This document shows, one piece after another, positions 39,743-48,663 of a stretch of DNA of 50,576 bases. The number at the start of each line of letters is the position of its first letter. The first letter of the stretch is position 1. A model generated the notes under the pieces. That model ran no database searches. It saw only the letters and a program-made list of their open reading frames with translations, and was not told the origin of the DNA. Both the position numbers and the translations under genes were made by a program. The DNA is from an uncultured Clostridia bacterium. GTDB lineage: Bacteria > Bacillota > Clostridia > Oscillospirales > Oscillospiraceae. The DNA is taken from contig CAMHMK010000003.1 in assembly GCA_946186225.1 (NCBI GenBank), positions 1-50,576 of the forward strand. Direction: 5' to 3'.

Positions 39743-42700
39743 AACCGCTTGTACTGGAACTGACGGCCTTTGGCTCCTATGCCGAGAAAACCGTGATCCG
39801 ATTTGACGGCTTCCCCCAGGGCCTTTATCTGATCACCGGCGACACAGGTGCCGGCAAAACCACGATATTTGACGGCATCGTCTTCGCGCTCTACGGCAAG
39901 GCCAGCGGCTCCGACCGCAGTCCGGACATGATGCACTGCGATCTGGTGGACAGGGCAACGGACACAGAGGTCGCGCTGACCTTCCGCCAGGACGGGCGCG
40001 AGTATACGGTCCGGCGCTCCCTGCACTTTGCAAAGATCCGCGGCACGGACGAATACCGCGAGGGCAAGCCCTCTGCCACCCTGACCGGGGACGGGCTCAC
40101 ACCGGTCTCCGGCGCAAGCAACGTTACCGACAAATGCACGGAACTGATCGGTCTGAATGCGGAGCAGTTCCGCCGGATCGTCATGCTGGCGCAGGGCGAA
40201 TTCCGCCGCTTCCTGACGGCGGACAGCGCGGAGAAGAACGCGATCCTCGGACGGCTCTTTGACAGCGCGCCCTACGTGCGCTATCAGAATCTGCTGGAGA
40301 CGGCGCGAAAGCAGTTGGAGGACGAGCGAAGCGGCCACAGGGTCCGACTGAACGACGCTCTGGGGCGGCTGGAGCCGGAGTATCAAACCGAACAGACAGC
40401 AGTCGGAGACCCGGCGCTGTTGGACACGCTGAACGGGCTCGTGGAAGCTGACGAAGCGGACTGCGCGGCGCACAAGGCCGCTTACGCAGCCCATCAGACG
40501 GAGGAAAACAATTTACACAAGCAATACGGCGAGGCAGAGACCGTCAACCGGAACCTGACGGAACTGGAACGTGCCCGGGCAGAAATGGACCGGCTCAACC
40601 TGCTCCGGCCGGAGATGGAGCGTCGGAACGAGGCACTGACGCGGGCGGAAACCGCCCTGCACATCGTTGTTCCCAGCCTGAACGCGGAGGCGCTTGCGGA
40701 GACCCGCCTAAGTGCCGCAAAGCAGGAACTGCCCCTGGCGCAAGCGGAGGCGGAGTCCGCTTCAGCGGCCCTTCAGACTGCCAGGAAGACCGCGGAGGAC
40801 GATCCGAAGCTGCGAAGCGAGCTGGAAGCCCTGAACCACCGGATTGCCACGCTGCAGGAGCAGCTTGATCTCTACCCGGACTTCCGGGCTCTGCAGCAAA
40901 AATGCGCAGCCTCGGAGCAGGAATGCGCCAGGCAGCTTCGCCTACAGCAGAGGGCGGAAACGAAGCTGGAAGCGCTGCGCGGGGAAAAGACAGCCTTGGA
41001 GCAGAAGCTGGCCGCTCTCGACCAGGTGGACGTCCGCCTTGCCCGCTGCGAACAGCGGCTTGCGGAGGCGACGCGCGCAACAGCTGCCTGGTGCGGCGAG
41101 GGCGGCATCGTCCAGAGCAGGACGGAGCTGAATCGGAAAGAGGCCGATCTGCTTGCCGCGGAGGCCCGGCTCATGGCGCTGACGCAGAACGCCATTGAGG
41201 CAAACAACGACGCCGTGGCACAAAAAAACCGTTTCCTGGCCGGACAGGCCGGGCTGATGGCCGAGGCGGTTCGCGAAGAGATCCATCGAACGGGCGTGGC
41301 TGCCTGTCCGGTCTGCGGCACCAGACTGGGCCGGGACGGACTTTCGCATCTGGCGCGCTTGGGCAACGAGATCCCAACCCAAGCAGAAGTCGAGGCCGCC
41401 GAGCAGCGCGCAGCGCAGGCGTATCAGAGCCAGCAGGATCAGCATTTGGCTGTGGAAACCGGACGGAGCGAGCTGCGGGCAGCAAAGGAGGAGCTGATTC
41501 GAAGAGCGCAGGCGCTTTCCGAAGACTGCACCGACTGGACGATTCTGGACGCGCCGGGCTATTGCGAGCGCATGACAAACGACTTCCGGAGGGCGGAGAC
41601 AGACGCGGCTCAAGTGCTGAAAACCGCGGAGGCGGATGTCGCCGCGCGGAATCTTGCGCGGGAAGCCCTGAAGCAAACAGAGGATTCTCTGGCAAGCGGG
41701 ACCGAGTATCTGAATCAGGTTCGCGAAGCCATCTCCATGGCCAGCGGCGATCTGCGGGAATCGCAGGCGAAGCTGGTCAGCCTGCAATCGCAGCTCCCCT
41801 ATCCCACTGAGGCCGAGGCACAGACCGAGCTTGCGGTGATGACGAACCGCCAGTCTTCTCTTAAGGCCGATCTGGAGGCCCACGAGGCCGCGCTGGACCA
41901 GGCCGCTTCCCGTGTGACGGAAGCGGAAGCAAACCGGGCTTCCCGGGAGGCGGCGATCCGGGACCGCGAGAACGAGAGCGCGGATGCTGCCGTGCAGGTC
42001 GAGGCGGCCCTCCGACGGTCCGGTTTTTCGGACCGCAGCGCTGTCACAGCTGCCCTTCTTCCCTGCCGGAACGAGCCGGATCCCGAGAAGTGGGTGGAGG
42101 GCGAACGCAGAGCGATCACGGATTACCGAACCGGACTGCAAGCCCAGGGCGAACGCATTCGCCTGCTGCGTGATCAGACCGCCGGCAGGTCCATGACCGA
42201 TCTGGCCCAGCTTCAGGCGGAGATCGACCGAGTCAACCGCGCCGCAGGCGAGGAAAACCGTCTCTGGGGCGAGGCATCTCGGAAATTGGCCTTCCACCGT
42301 GAGATCCTCGATGCTGTCCTGGCAGAAAAGAAAGCCCTGTCCGAGACGGACGGGGCCTGGGAAAAGCTGGAAAACCTCGGCCGGATGGCGATCGGGACCA
42401 CCGGGCAGGGCGGCAAGCTGAGCTTTGACCGCTACGTGATGGGCGCAGTCTTCCGCGAGATTCTGGAGATGGCGAACCTCCGCCTGGACCGGATGAGCGG
42501 CGGGCGCTACGAGCTGGTCCACAAGGCCACGTCGGATCGCAGCAATGCCCAGGCCGGTCTGGACCTCGAGGTGAACGACCACACGACCGGGATCAAGCGG
42601 GCTTCCGCTTCCCTCTCGGGCGGCGAATCCTTCTATACCTCGCTGGCCCTGGCTCTTGGGCTTTCGGACGTGGTGCAAAATCACGCCGGCGGCAAAAAGC

Positions 42701-42903
42701 TGGATGCCCTGTTCATCGACGAGGGATTCGGTACCCTGAGCGATGATATGCTCTCCAACGCTCTGGAGGTCCTTGGCGGTCTGACCGAGGGCGACCGTCT
42801 GGTCGGCATCATCTCCCACGTGGAGAAGCTGAGCGCGAGTATCCCCCAGCAGATTCAGGTCCGGAGCAGCGGGAAAGGCAGCTCGGTACAGATCGTCATC
42901 TGA
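39739..42903 (+). CDS. sbcC: exonuclease SbcC
   Basis: MKPLVLELTAFGSYAEKTVI; GDTGAGKTTIFDGI; zinc hook CPVCG; LSGGESFYTSLALALGLSDVVQ; LFIDEGFGTL; ATGA overlap with sbcD. Confidence 0.97.
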   Translation: MKPLVLELTAFGSYAEKTVIRFDGFPQGLYLITGDTGAGKTTIFDGIVFALYGKASGSDRSPDMMHCDLVDRATDTEVALTFRQDGREYTVRRSLHFAKIRGTDEYREGKPSATLTGDGLTPVSGASNVTDKCTELIGLNAEQFRRIVMLAQGEFRRFLTADSAEKNAILGRLFDSAPYVRYQNLLETARKQLEDERSGHRVRLNDALGRLEPEYQTEQTAVGDPALLDTLNGLVEADEADCAAHKAAYAAHQTEENNLHKQYGEAETVNRNLTELERARAEMDRLNLLRPEMERRNEALTRAETALHIVVPSLNAEALAETRLSAAKQELPLAQAEAESASAALQTARKTAEDDPKLRSELEALNHRIATLQEQLDLYPDFRALQQKCAASEQECARQLRLQQRAETKLEALRGEKTALEQKLAALDQVDVRLARCEQRLAEATRATAAWCGEGGIVQSRTELNRKEADLLAAEARLMALTQNAIEANNDAVAQKNRFLAGQAGLMAEAVREEIHRTGVAACPVCGTRLGRDGLSHLARLGNEIPTQAEVEAAEQRAAQAYQSQQDQHLAVETGRSELRAAKEELIRRAQALSEDCTDWTILDAPGYCERMTNDFRRAETDAAQVLKTAEADVAARNLAREALKQTEDSLASGTEYLNQVREAISMASGDLRESQAKLVSLQSQLPYPTEAEAQTELAVMTNRQSSLKADLEAHEAALDQAASRVTEAEANRASREAAIRDRENESADAAVQVEAALRRSGFSDRSAVTAALLPCRNEPDPEKWVEGERRAITDYRTGLQAQGERIRLLRDQTAGRSMTDLAQLQAEIDRVNRAAGEENRLWGEASRKLAFHREILDAVLAEKKALSETDGAWEKLENLGRMAIGTTGQGGKLSFDRYVMGAVFREILEMANLRLDRMSGGRYELVHKATSDRSNAQAGLDLEVNDHTTGIKRASASLSGGESFYTSLALALGLSDVVQNHAGGKKLDALFIDEGFGTLSDDMLSNALEVLGGLTEGDRLVGIISHVEKLSASIPQQIQVRSSGKGSSVQIVI

Positions 42904-43128
42904 GGACCTGGATGGTCCCTGTGCCGGAGGCGCCCGGTCGGAGACCGCAGCGCCGGGGCGGATCGGAGGCGGCACAGCCCCTGGCGGCGATGGCCTCCAG
43001 GGACAGCTCCCCGGCCAGCTTGAACAGACTGTCAGCCAGGACCTGCTCCAGGCTGCGCTCCGCAAGCGCAGCAACCCTGGCGTAGAATTCCGCTGTTTTC
43101 TCGTCGAGTAAGACGGTCGTTGGGATCA
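42896..43128 (-). CDS. hypothetical small protein (77 aa)
   Basis: ATG at 43128 with an AGGAGGTAATT RBS; MIPTTVLLDEKTAEFYARVAALAERSLEQVLADSLFKLAGELS. Confidence 0.6.
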
Positions 43129-43266
43129 TAATTACCTCCTGCCGCACAGGCAAGCGATTTGCAAAAAACAAGCATGAAATCATTGCAAATCATCCTATGC
43201 GGCCTCTTGACAAATGTGTTACAATAGATATCAGCAATTTAATCAGCAGCCCGAGGCTGCGGAAGG

Positions 43267-44712
43267 ATGGATATTATGGCGAAAGATAAAAAGGTAGAAC
43301 AGATCACCGATATGGAGGTAGACTTTGCCCAGTGGTTCACCGACGTCTGCAAAAAGGCGGAACTGATCGACTACTCCTCCATCAAGGGCATGTTCATCTA
43401 TCGTCCCTATGGCTATGCCATTTGGGAAAACATTCAGCACATCATGGACGCCGAGTTCAAGAAGTGCGGCGTAGAAAACGTTTATATGCCGATGCTGATC
43501 CCGGAATCCCTGCTCCAGAAGGAGAAGGATCATGTGGAGGGCTTTGCCCCCGAATGCGCCTGGGTCACCATGGGCGGTACGGAGAAGCTGGAGGAGCGCT
43601 ACTGCATTCGCCCCACCTCCGAAACCCTGTTCTGCGAGCACTATAAGAACGTGATCCAGTCTCACCGCGACCTTCCGAAGCTCTACAATCAGTGGTGCTC
43701 TGTCCTGCGCTGGGAAAAGACCAGCCGCCCCTTCCTCCGCCACCGCGAATTCCTCTGGCAGGAGGGCCACACGATGCACGCCACCGCCGAGGAAGCCGAG
43801 GAGTTCACCCAGCGGATGCTGAACGTCTATGCAGACTTCTGTGAACAGGTCCTGGCCATGCCCGTCATCCGCGGACGCAAGACCGACAAGGAGAAGTTCA
43901 ACGGTGCCGAGGCCACCTATACCATCGAATGTATGATGCACGACCGCAAGGCTCTGCAGGCCGGCACCTCCCACTATTTCGGCGACGGCTTTGCGAAAGC
44001 CTTTGACATTGCCTTCACCAGCAAGGACAACCAGCGCGTGAACCCGTTCCAGACCTCCTGGGGCGTCTCCACCCGTCTGATCGGCGGCATCATCATGACC
44101 CACGGCGATAACAACGGTCTGGTCCTGCCCCCGAAGATCGCTCCGGTGCAGGTCATCGTGGTCCCCGTGGCCCAGCACAAGCCCGGCGTGGTCGAGGGTG
44201 CGACCGCCGCGATGGACCGTTTGCGTGCCGCAGGCGTCCGCGCGAAGATCGACCTTTCTGACAACAGCCTCGGCTGGAAGTGCGCCGAGTATGAGATGAA
44301 GGGCGTGCCCCTGCGCCTGGAGATCGGCCCCCGCGACCTGGAAAACGGCTCCTGCGTCCTGGTCCGCCGCGACAGCGGCGAGAAGACCGTGGTACGGCTC
44401 GACGAGCTGGAAACCAAGGCGGCGGAGCTTCTGCAGGCCGTTCACGACGGTCTGTTCGAGAAGGCCAAGAAGAATCTGGACGACCACATCTACGAGGCCC
44501 ACTCTCTGGAAGAAGCCAAGGCCCTGCAGGAGCAGAACGGCGGCTTCATCAAGACCATGTGGTGCGGGGACGAGGCCTGCGAGCTCAAGATGAAGGATGT
44601 CGCGGGCATGTCCTCCCGCTGCATGCCCTTTGCCCAGGAGCATCTGGACGACGTCTGCCCCGTCTGCGGGCGCAAGGCCGTCAAGAGCATCCTCTGGGGT
44701 GTGGCCTACTAA
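43267..44712 (+). CDS. proS: prolyl-tRNA synthetase (short, archaeal/eukaryal-type)
   Basis: [47 protein letters not shown]-terminal Cys-rich zinc region. The start may be a few codons downstream. Confidence 0.96.
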   Translation: MDIMAKDKKVEQITDMEVDFAQWFTDVCKKAELIDYSSIKGMFIYRPYGYAIWENIQHIMDAEFKKCGVENVYMPMLIPESLLQKEKDHVEGFAPECAWVTMGGTEKLEERYCIRPTSETLFCEHYKNVIQSHRDLPKLYNQWCSVLRWEKTSRPFLRHREFLWQEGHTMHATAEEAEEFTQRMLNVYADFCEQVLAMPVIRGRKTDKEKFNGAEATYTIECMMHDRKALQAGTSHYFGDGFAKAFDIAFTSKDNQRVNPFQTSWGVSTRLIGGIIMTHGDNNGLVLPPKIAPVQVIVVPVAQHKPGVVEGATAAMDRLRAAGVRAKIDLSDNSLGWKCAEYEMKGVPLRLEIGPRDLENGSCVLVRRDSGEKTVVRLDELETKAAELLQAVHDGLFEKAKKNLDDHIYEAHSLEEAKALQEQNGGFIKTMWCGDEACELKMKDVAGMSSRCMPFAQEHLDDVCPVCGRKAVKSILWGVAY

Positions 44713-44729
44713 TCGGAACGCTTTTCACA

Positions 44730-44765
44730 AACCCGACGGAACGGTTTCGTTCCGCCGGGTTTTTC
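44730..44765 (+). terminator. Rho-independent terminator after proS
   Basis: AACCCGACGGAACGGTTTCGTTCCGCCGGGTTTTT. Confidence 0.9.
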
Positions 44766-44811
44766 TGTCCGGATGAACAGGCGCGTGGCAGAAAAAACGG
44801 TCGAAAGGGTC

Positions 44812-44840
44812 TTGCATTTCCCTGGACGCAGTGTTATAAT
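44812..44840 (+). promoter_or_regulatory. promoter of phosphonate operon
   Basis: TTGCAT, 17 nt, TATAAT, about 185 nt upstream of the first ORF. Confidence 0.75.
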
Positions 44841-45025
44841 GTTCAGCGAAGCATGTTCATTTTAAATATTTGTTTGGCGCGTGCCGGTTCGACCTGCTGT
44901 TTGGAACGCAGGCCGTTTTCTGCGTATTTTTCGTGATTTTGCCCGGTTTTCTTGTTCCAGGAGTATCAGATGATGCTTGATGCTTGAACGCGGCGGCGTG
45001 CTCAAACGGAATGAAGGAGGCTCCC

Positions 45026-46153
45026 ATGGAAGCTGTCAAACGAAATATCCTACTTAACCCCGGTCCGTCCACCACGACGGACACTGTGAAATACGCCCAG
45101 GTCGTGCCCGATATCTGCCCACGCGAGGCAGAGTTCGCCGGACTGATGAAGGGCCTGCGAGAGGATCTGGTGAAGATTGTCCACGGAGATCCGGCGATCT
45201 ATACCGCCGTCCTTTTCTGCGGCAGCGGCACGATGAACATTGACGTCTGCCTCAATTCCCTCCTGCCTGCGGACCGGACGGTTCTGGTCGTGAACAACGG
45301 TGCGTATTCGACCCGCGCCGTGGAGATCTGCCGGGCCTACGGCCTGCCCCACATCGACCTCCGCTTCCCGGTGGACGAGCAGCCGGATCTGGCCCTGGTC
45401 GAGCAAACGCTCCGGGAGCATCCGGAGATTGCCCTGGTCCACACAACCCACAATGAGACCGGAACAGGGCTTCTGAACCCGATCCGCGAGCTCGGCGCGT
45501 TGGCGCACCGGTACGGGGCCGTCTTCACCGTGGACACGACCTCGACCTACGCAATGCGTCCGATTGACGTGAATCGCGACAATATCGACTTCTGCATGGC
45601 CAGCGCCCAAAAGGGTCTGATGTCCTTCACCGGCCTGAGCTTCGTGGTCGGACGGCGCGAGCTGATTGAGCAAAGCGCCGCCTACCCGATGCGCTCGTAT
45701 TACTGCAACCTCTTTTTGCAGTACGACAACTTTGAAAAGACCGGCGAGATGCACTTCACCCCGCCCGTCCAGACGATCTACGCGACCCTGCAGGCCCTGC
45801 GGGAATACTGGGCCGAGGGCGAGGCCGGCAAGTGGGCCAGGCATACCCGGGTCTTTGAGGCCATCTGCCAAGGACTGGACGAGCTGGGCTTCCGCCAGGT
45901 CATCCGCCCCGAATGGCGGGCGGGCCTTGTGGCCTCGGTGCGCTATCCGAGCGACCCCAACTGGAGCTTTCAGGCCGTCCACGACGGCTGCTACCGCCGC
46001 GGCTTTACGATCTACCCCGGCAAGATCAGCGGGGCGGACACCTTCCGTCTGTGTGCCCTCGGGGCCATCGACGTGCCGGATATCGAGGCCTTCTTCCGCG
46101 CTCTGCGTGAGGTGCTGGATGAGCTTGGCGTGAAGGTCCCCGTACAATACTGA
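45026..46153 (+). CDS. phnW: 2-aminoethylphosphonate-pyruvate transaminase-like class V aminotransferase
   Basis: ILLNPGPSTTTDTVKYAQVVPDICPREAEF; TTHNETGTGLLNPI; VDTTSTYAMRPIDV; SAQKGLMSFTGLSFV (PLP Lys); next to PEP mutase. Confidence 0.87.
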   Translation: MEAVKRNILLNPGPSTTTDTVKYAQVVPDICPREAEFAGLMKGLREDLVKIVHGDPAIYTAVLFCGSGTMNIDVCLNSLLPADRTVLVVNNGAYSTRAVEICRAYGLPHIDLRFPVDEQPDLALVEQTLREHPEIALVHTTHNETGTGLLNPIRELGALAHRYGAVFTVDTTSTYAMRPIDVNRDNIDFCMASAQKGLMSFTGLSFVVGRRELIEQSAAYPMRSYYCNLFLQYDNFEKTGEMHFTPPVQTIYATLQALREYWAEGEAGKWARHTRVFEAICQGLDELGFRQVIRPEWRAGLVASVRYPSDPNWSFQAVHDGCYRRGFTIYPGKISGADTFRLCALGAIDVPDIEAFFRALREVLDELGVKVPVQY

Positions 46154-46169
46154 GTGATTGGAGCATCGC

Positions 46170-47465
46170 ATGAAAACCGTATATACCTGCTTTTGCACCG
46201 ACGTGATCCACGAGGGTCACCTGAACATCATCGAGGAAGCCCACAAGCGCGGCAAGGTCGTGGTCGGCGCTCTCTCCGACCGCAACCTGATCCGCTACAA
46301 CAAATTTCCCACTCTCTCCCAGGAGGAGCGGATCAAGCTCTATGCGTCCATCGACGGAGTCGAGGAGGTCGTGGTCCAGGAGGATATGCTCTATGACGAT
46401 GTGATCGAGCGCCTGCACCCCGACTTCGTGGTCCACGGCGACAACTGGACCGAGGGGCCGGAGTCCGCGATCCGGAATCACGTGGAGGCCCTGGTCACCG
46501 CCTACGGCGGCCAGGTCGTGGACATCCCCTACACCTACAACGAGACCGTCCGCAAGATCGACCTGATCACCCGCGAGCGTCTGGCGATGCCGGAATACCG
46601 CCGCAGGCGTCTGCGCCAGCTCATCGACATGACGCCCGTGGTCAAGGTCATGGAGGCCCACTCCGGGCTGACCGGCCTGATCGTGGAGAAGACCGTGGTG
46701 GAGCGTGAAGGCCGCTTAGACCAGTTTGACGCGATGTGGGTCTCCTCTCTCTGCGACAGCACAGCTAAGGGCAAGCCCGACATCGAGCTGGTGGACATGA
46801 CCTCCCGCTTCCGCACGATCGACGACATCATGGAGGTCACGACCAAGCCCATCATCTTTGACGGCGATACCGGCGGCCTGGCCGAGCACTTCGTCTACAC
46901 GGTCCGCTCCCTGGAGCGCATGGGCGTGAGCGCCGTCATCATTGAGGACAAGAAGGGTCTGAAAAAGAACTCCCTCTTCGGCACTGAGGTCCACCAGACC
47001 CAGGCGACCATCGAGGAATTCAGCGCCAAGATCACCGCAGCCAAGAAGGCACAGCTCACCGAAGATTTCATGATCATCGCCCGCATTGAGTCTTTGATCC
47101 TCGAGCAGGGCATGGAGGACGCCCTGGCCCGCGCCGCGGCCTATGTCGCCGCCGGTGCGGATGGGATCATGATTCACAGCCGGAAGAAGGATCCCGCCGA
47201 GATCCTGGAATTCTGCGACCGCTTCCGCGCCACCGACGCGAAGACGCCCATCGTCGTGGTGCCGAGCAGCTTCAACACAATCACCGAGGAAGAGCTCTCC
47301 GCCCACGGCGTCAACATCGTGATCTACGCCAACCAGCTCACCCGCGCAGCCTTCCCTGCCATGCAGAAGACCGCCGAGGATATTCTGCGCTTCCACCGGG
47401 CCAAGGAGGTCGACGACCGCCTGCTGCCCATCAAGCAGATTATTACACTGATCGACGAGATATAG
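46170..47465 (+). CDS. phosphoenolpyruvate mutase with N-terminal nucleotidyltransferase domain
   Basis: N-terminal CFCTDVIHEGHLNII (HxGH-type NTase) fused to a PEP mutase domain with the diagnostic EDKxxxxxNS motif (EDKKGLKKNS, 46944-46973). Confidence 0.93.
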   Translation: MKTVYTCFCTDVIHEGHLNIIEEAHKRGKVVVGALSDRNLIRYNKFPTLSQEERIKLYASIDGVEEVVVQEDMLYDDVIERLHPDFVVHGDNWTEGPESAIRNHVEALVTAYGGQVVDIPYTYNETVRKIDLITRERLAMPEYRRRRLRQLIDMTPVVKVMEAHSGLTGLIVEKTVVEREGRLDQFDAMWVSSLCDSTAKGKPDIELVDMTSRFRTIDDIMEVTTKPIIFDGDTGGLAEHFVYTVRSLERMGVSAVIIEDKKGLKKNSLFGTEVHQTQATIEEFSAKITAAKKAQLTEDFMIIARIESLILEQGMEDALARAAAYVAAGADGIMIHSRKKDPAEILEFCDRFRATDAKTPIVVVPSSFNTITEEELSAHGVNIVIYANQLTRAAFPAMQKTAEDILRFHRAKEVDDRLLPIKQIITLIDEI

Positions 47466-47475
47466 GAGAGAACTC

Positions 47476-48594
47476 ATGCAGGTTGAAACGCTATTGAAGG
47501 TTCTGAACGCCGACTTCTATACCGGCGTACCCGATTCCCAGCTCAAGGCCCTTTGCAGCTGTCTGATCGCACGCTACGGGACCGATCCGAAGCACCACAT
47601 CATCGCCGCCAACGAGGGCAACGCCGCCGCAATTGCCGCGGGCTACCATTTAGCCACCGGCAAGGTCCCGGTAGTCTACATGCAGAACTCCGGCGAGGGA
47701 AACATTGTCAACCCCGCCGCTTCCCTGCTGCACCGGAAGGTCTACGGCATCCCTGTGATCTTCGTGATCGGCTGGCGCGGTGAGCCCGGCGTCCACGATG
47801 AGCCTCAACACGTCTGGCAGGGCGAGATCACCCGCAGCTTACTCGACGAGCTGGAGATCCCCAGCTTCGTGATCGGCACCTACACCACCGAGGAGGAGCT
47901 GCACGCGGCCATGGACGAATTCCGCCCCCTGCTGGCCGAGGGCCGGGACGTGGCCATCGTCGTGCGCAAGGGCGCGCTGAGCTGGGATGGCAAGGTCGCC
48001 TATCACAACGACTGGACCATGCGGCGCGAAGAGATCATCCGCCACATTACCAAGATCAGCGGCGACGACCCCATCATCTCCACGACGGGCAAGGCCTCGC
48101 GGGAGCTTTTTGAACTCCGAACCGCAGCCGGACTGGACCACGGGCGGGACTTCCTGACCGTCGGCTCCATGGGCCACAGCAGCTCCATTGCCCTGGGCGT
48201 GGCCCTGAATCAGCCGGAGCGCCGCGTCTGGTGCATCGACGGAGACGGCGCGGCTCTGATGCACCTTGGCGCGATGGCCGTGATCGGCGCGATCCGCCCC
48301 AGGAATCTGATCCACGTTGTGATCAACAACGAGGCCCATGAGACCGTGGGCGGCATGCCGACCGTGGCGGGCAAAACCGATCTGGTGGCCGCAGCGACGG
48401 CCTTCGGCTATCCGAAGGCCGTCCGCGTGGAAACCTTTGCTGCGCTGGACGCCGCCCTGCAAGCAGCACGCGAAGGCCGCGAGCTGACCCTGATCGAGGC
48501 GATGGCGGCCATCGGCGCCCGCGCTGACCTCGGCCGACCGACCACCACCGCGGCGGAAAACAAGGCGGCCTTCATGGCCTTTTTGCAAGACTGA
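47476..48594 (+). CDS. phosphonopyruvate decarboxylase (TPP-dependent)
   Basis: FYTGVPDSQLKALCSCL; AANEGNAAAIAAGYHLATGKVPVVYMQNSGEGNIVNP; GDGAALMHLGAMAVIG. Confidence 0.94.
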   Translation: MQVETLLKVLNADFYTGVPDSQLKALCSCLIARYGTDPKHHIIAANEGNAAAIAAGYHLATGKVPVVYMQNSGEGNIVNPAASLLHRKVYGIPVIFVIGWRGEPGVHDEPQHVWQGEITRSLLDELEIPSFVIGTYTTEEELHAAMDEFRPLLAEGRDVAIVVRKGALSWDGKVAYHNDWTMRREEIIRHITKISGDDPIISTTGKASRELFELRTAAGLDHGRDFLTVGSMGHSSSIALGVALNQPERRVWCIDGDGAALMHLGAMAVIGAIRPRNLIHVVINNEAHETVGGMPTVAGKTDLVAAATAFGYPKAVRVETFAALDAALQAAREGRELTLIEAMAAIGARADLGRPTTTAAENKAAFMAFLQD

Positions 48595-48612
48595 CCGCTG
48601 AACCGAATCACA

Positions 48613-48648
48613 AAAGCGCCCTGCCGGCTTTCGTCGGCAGGGCGCTTA
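48613..48648. terminator. bidirectional terminator between convergent genes
   Basis: AAGCGCCCTGCCGGCTTTCGTCGGCAGGGCGCTT. Confidence 0.85.
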
Positions 48649-48663
48649 CTATGGCTTTAGAAA

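Noticed and set aside
40942-43074. 710-aa minus-strand ORF
   Set aside because: Antisense to sbcC; low-complexity composition typical of a shadow frame.
43213-43226. TTGACA...TTACAAT as a proS promoter
   Set aside because: The -35-like and -10-like boxes are only about 7-8 nt apart, too close to form one sigma-A promoter.
43129-43266. T-box or other riboswitch upstream of proS
   Set aside because: Region is short, with no T-box sequence or specifier stem and no recognisable aptamer.
43243-44643. 466-aa minus-strand ORF
   Set aside because: Antisense to proS.
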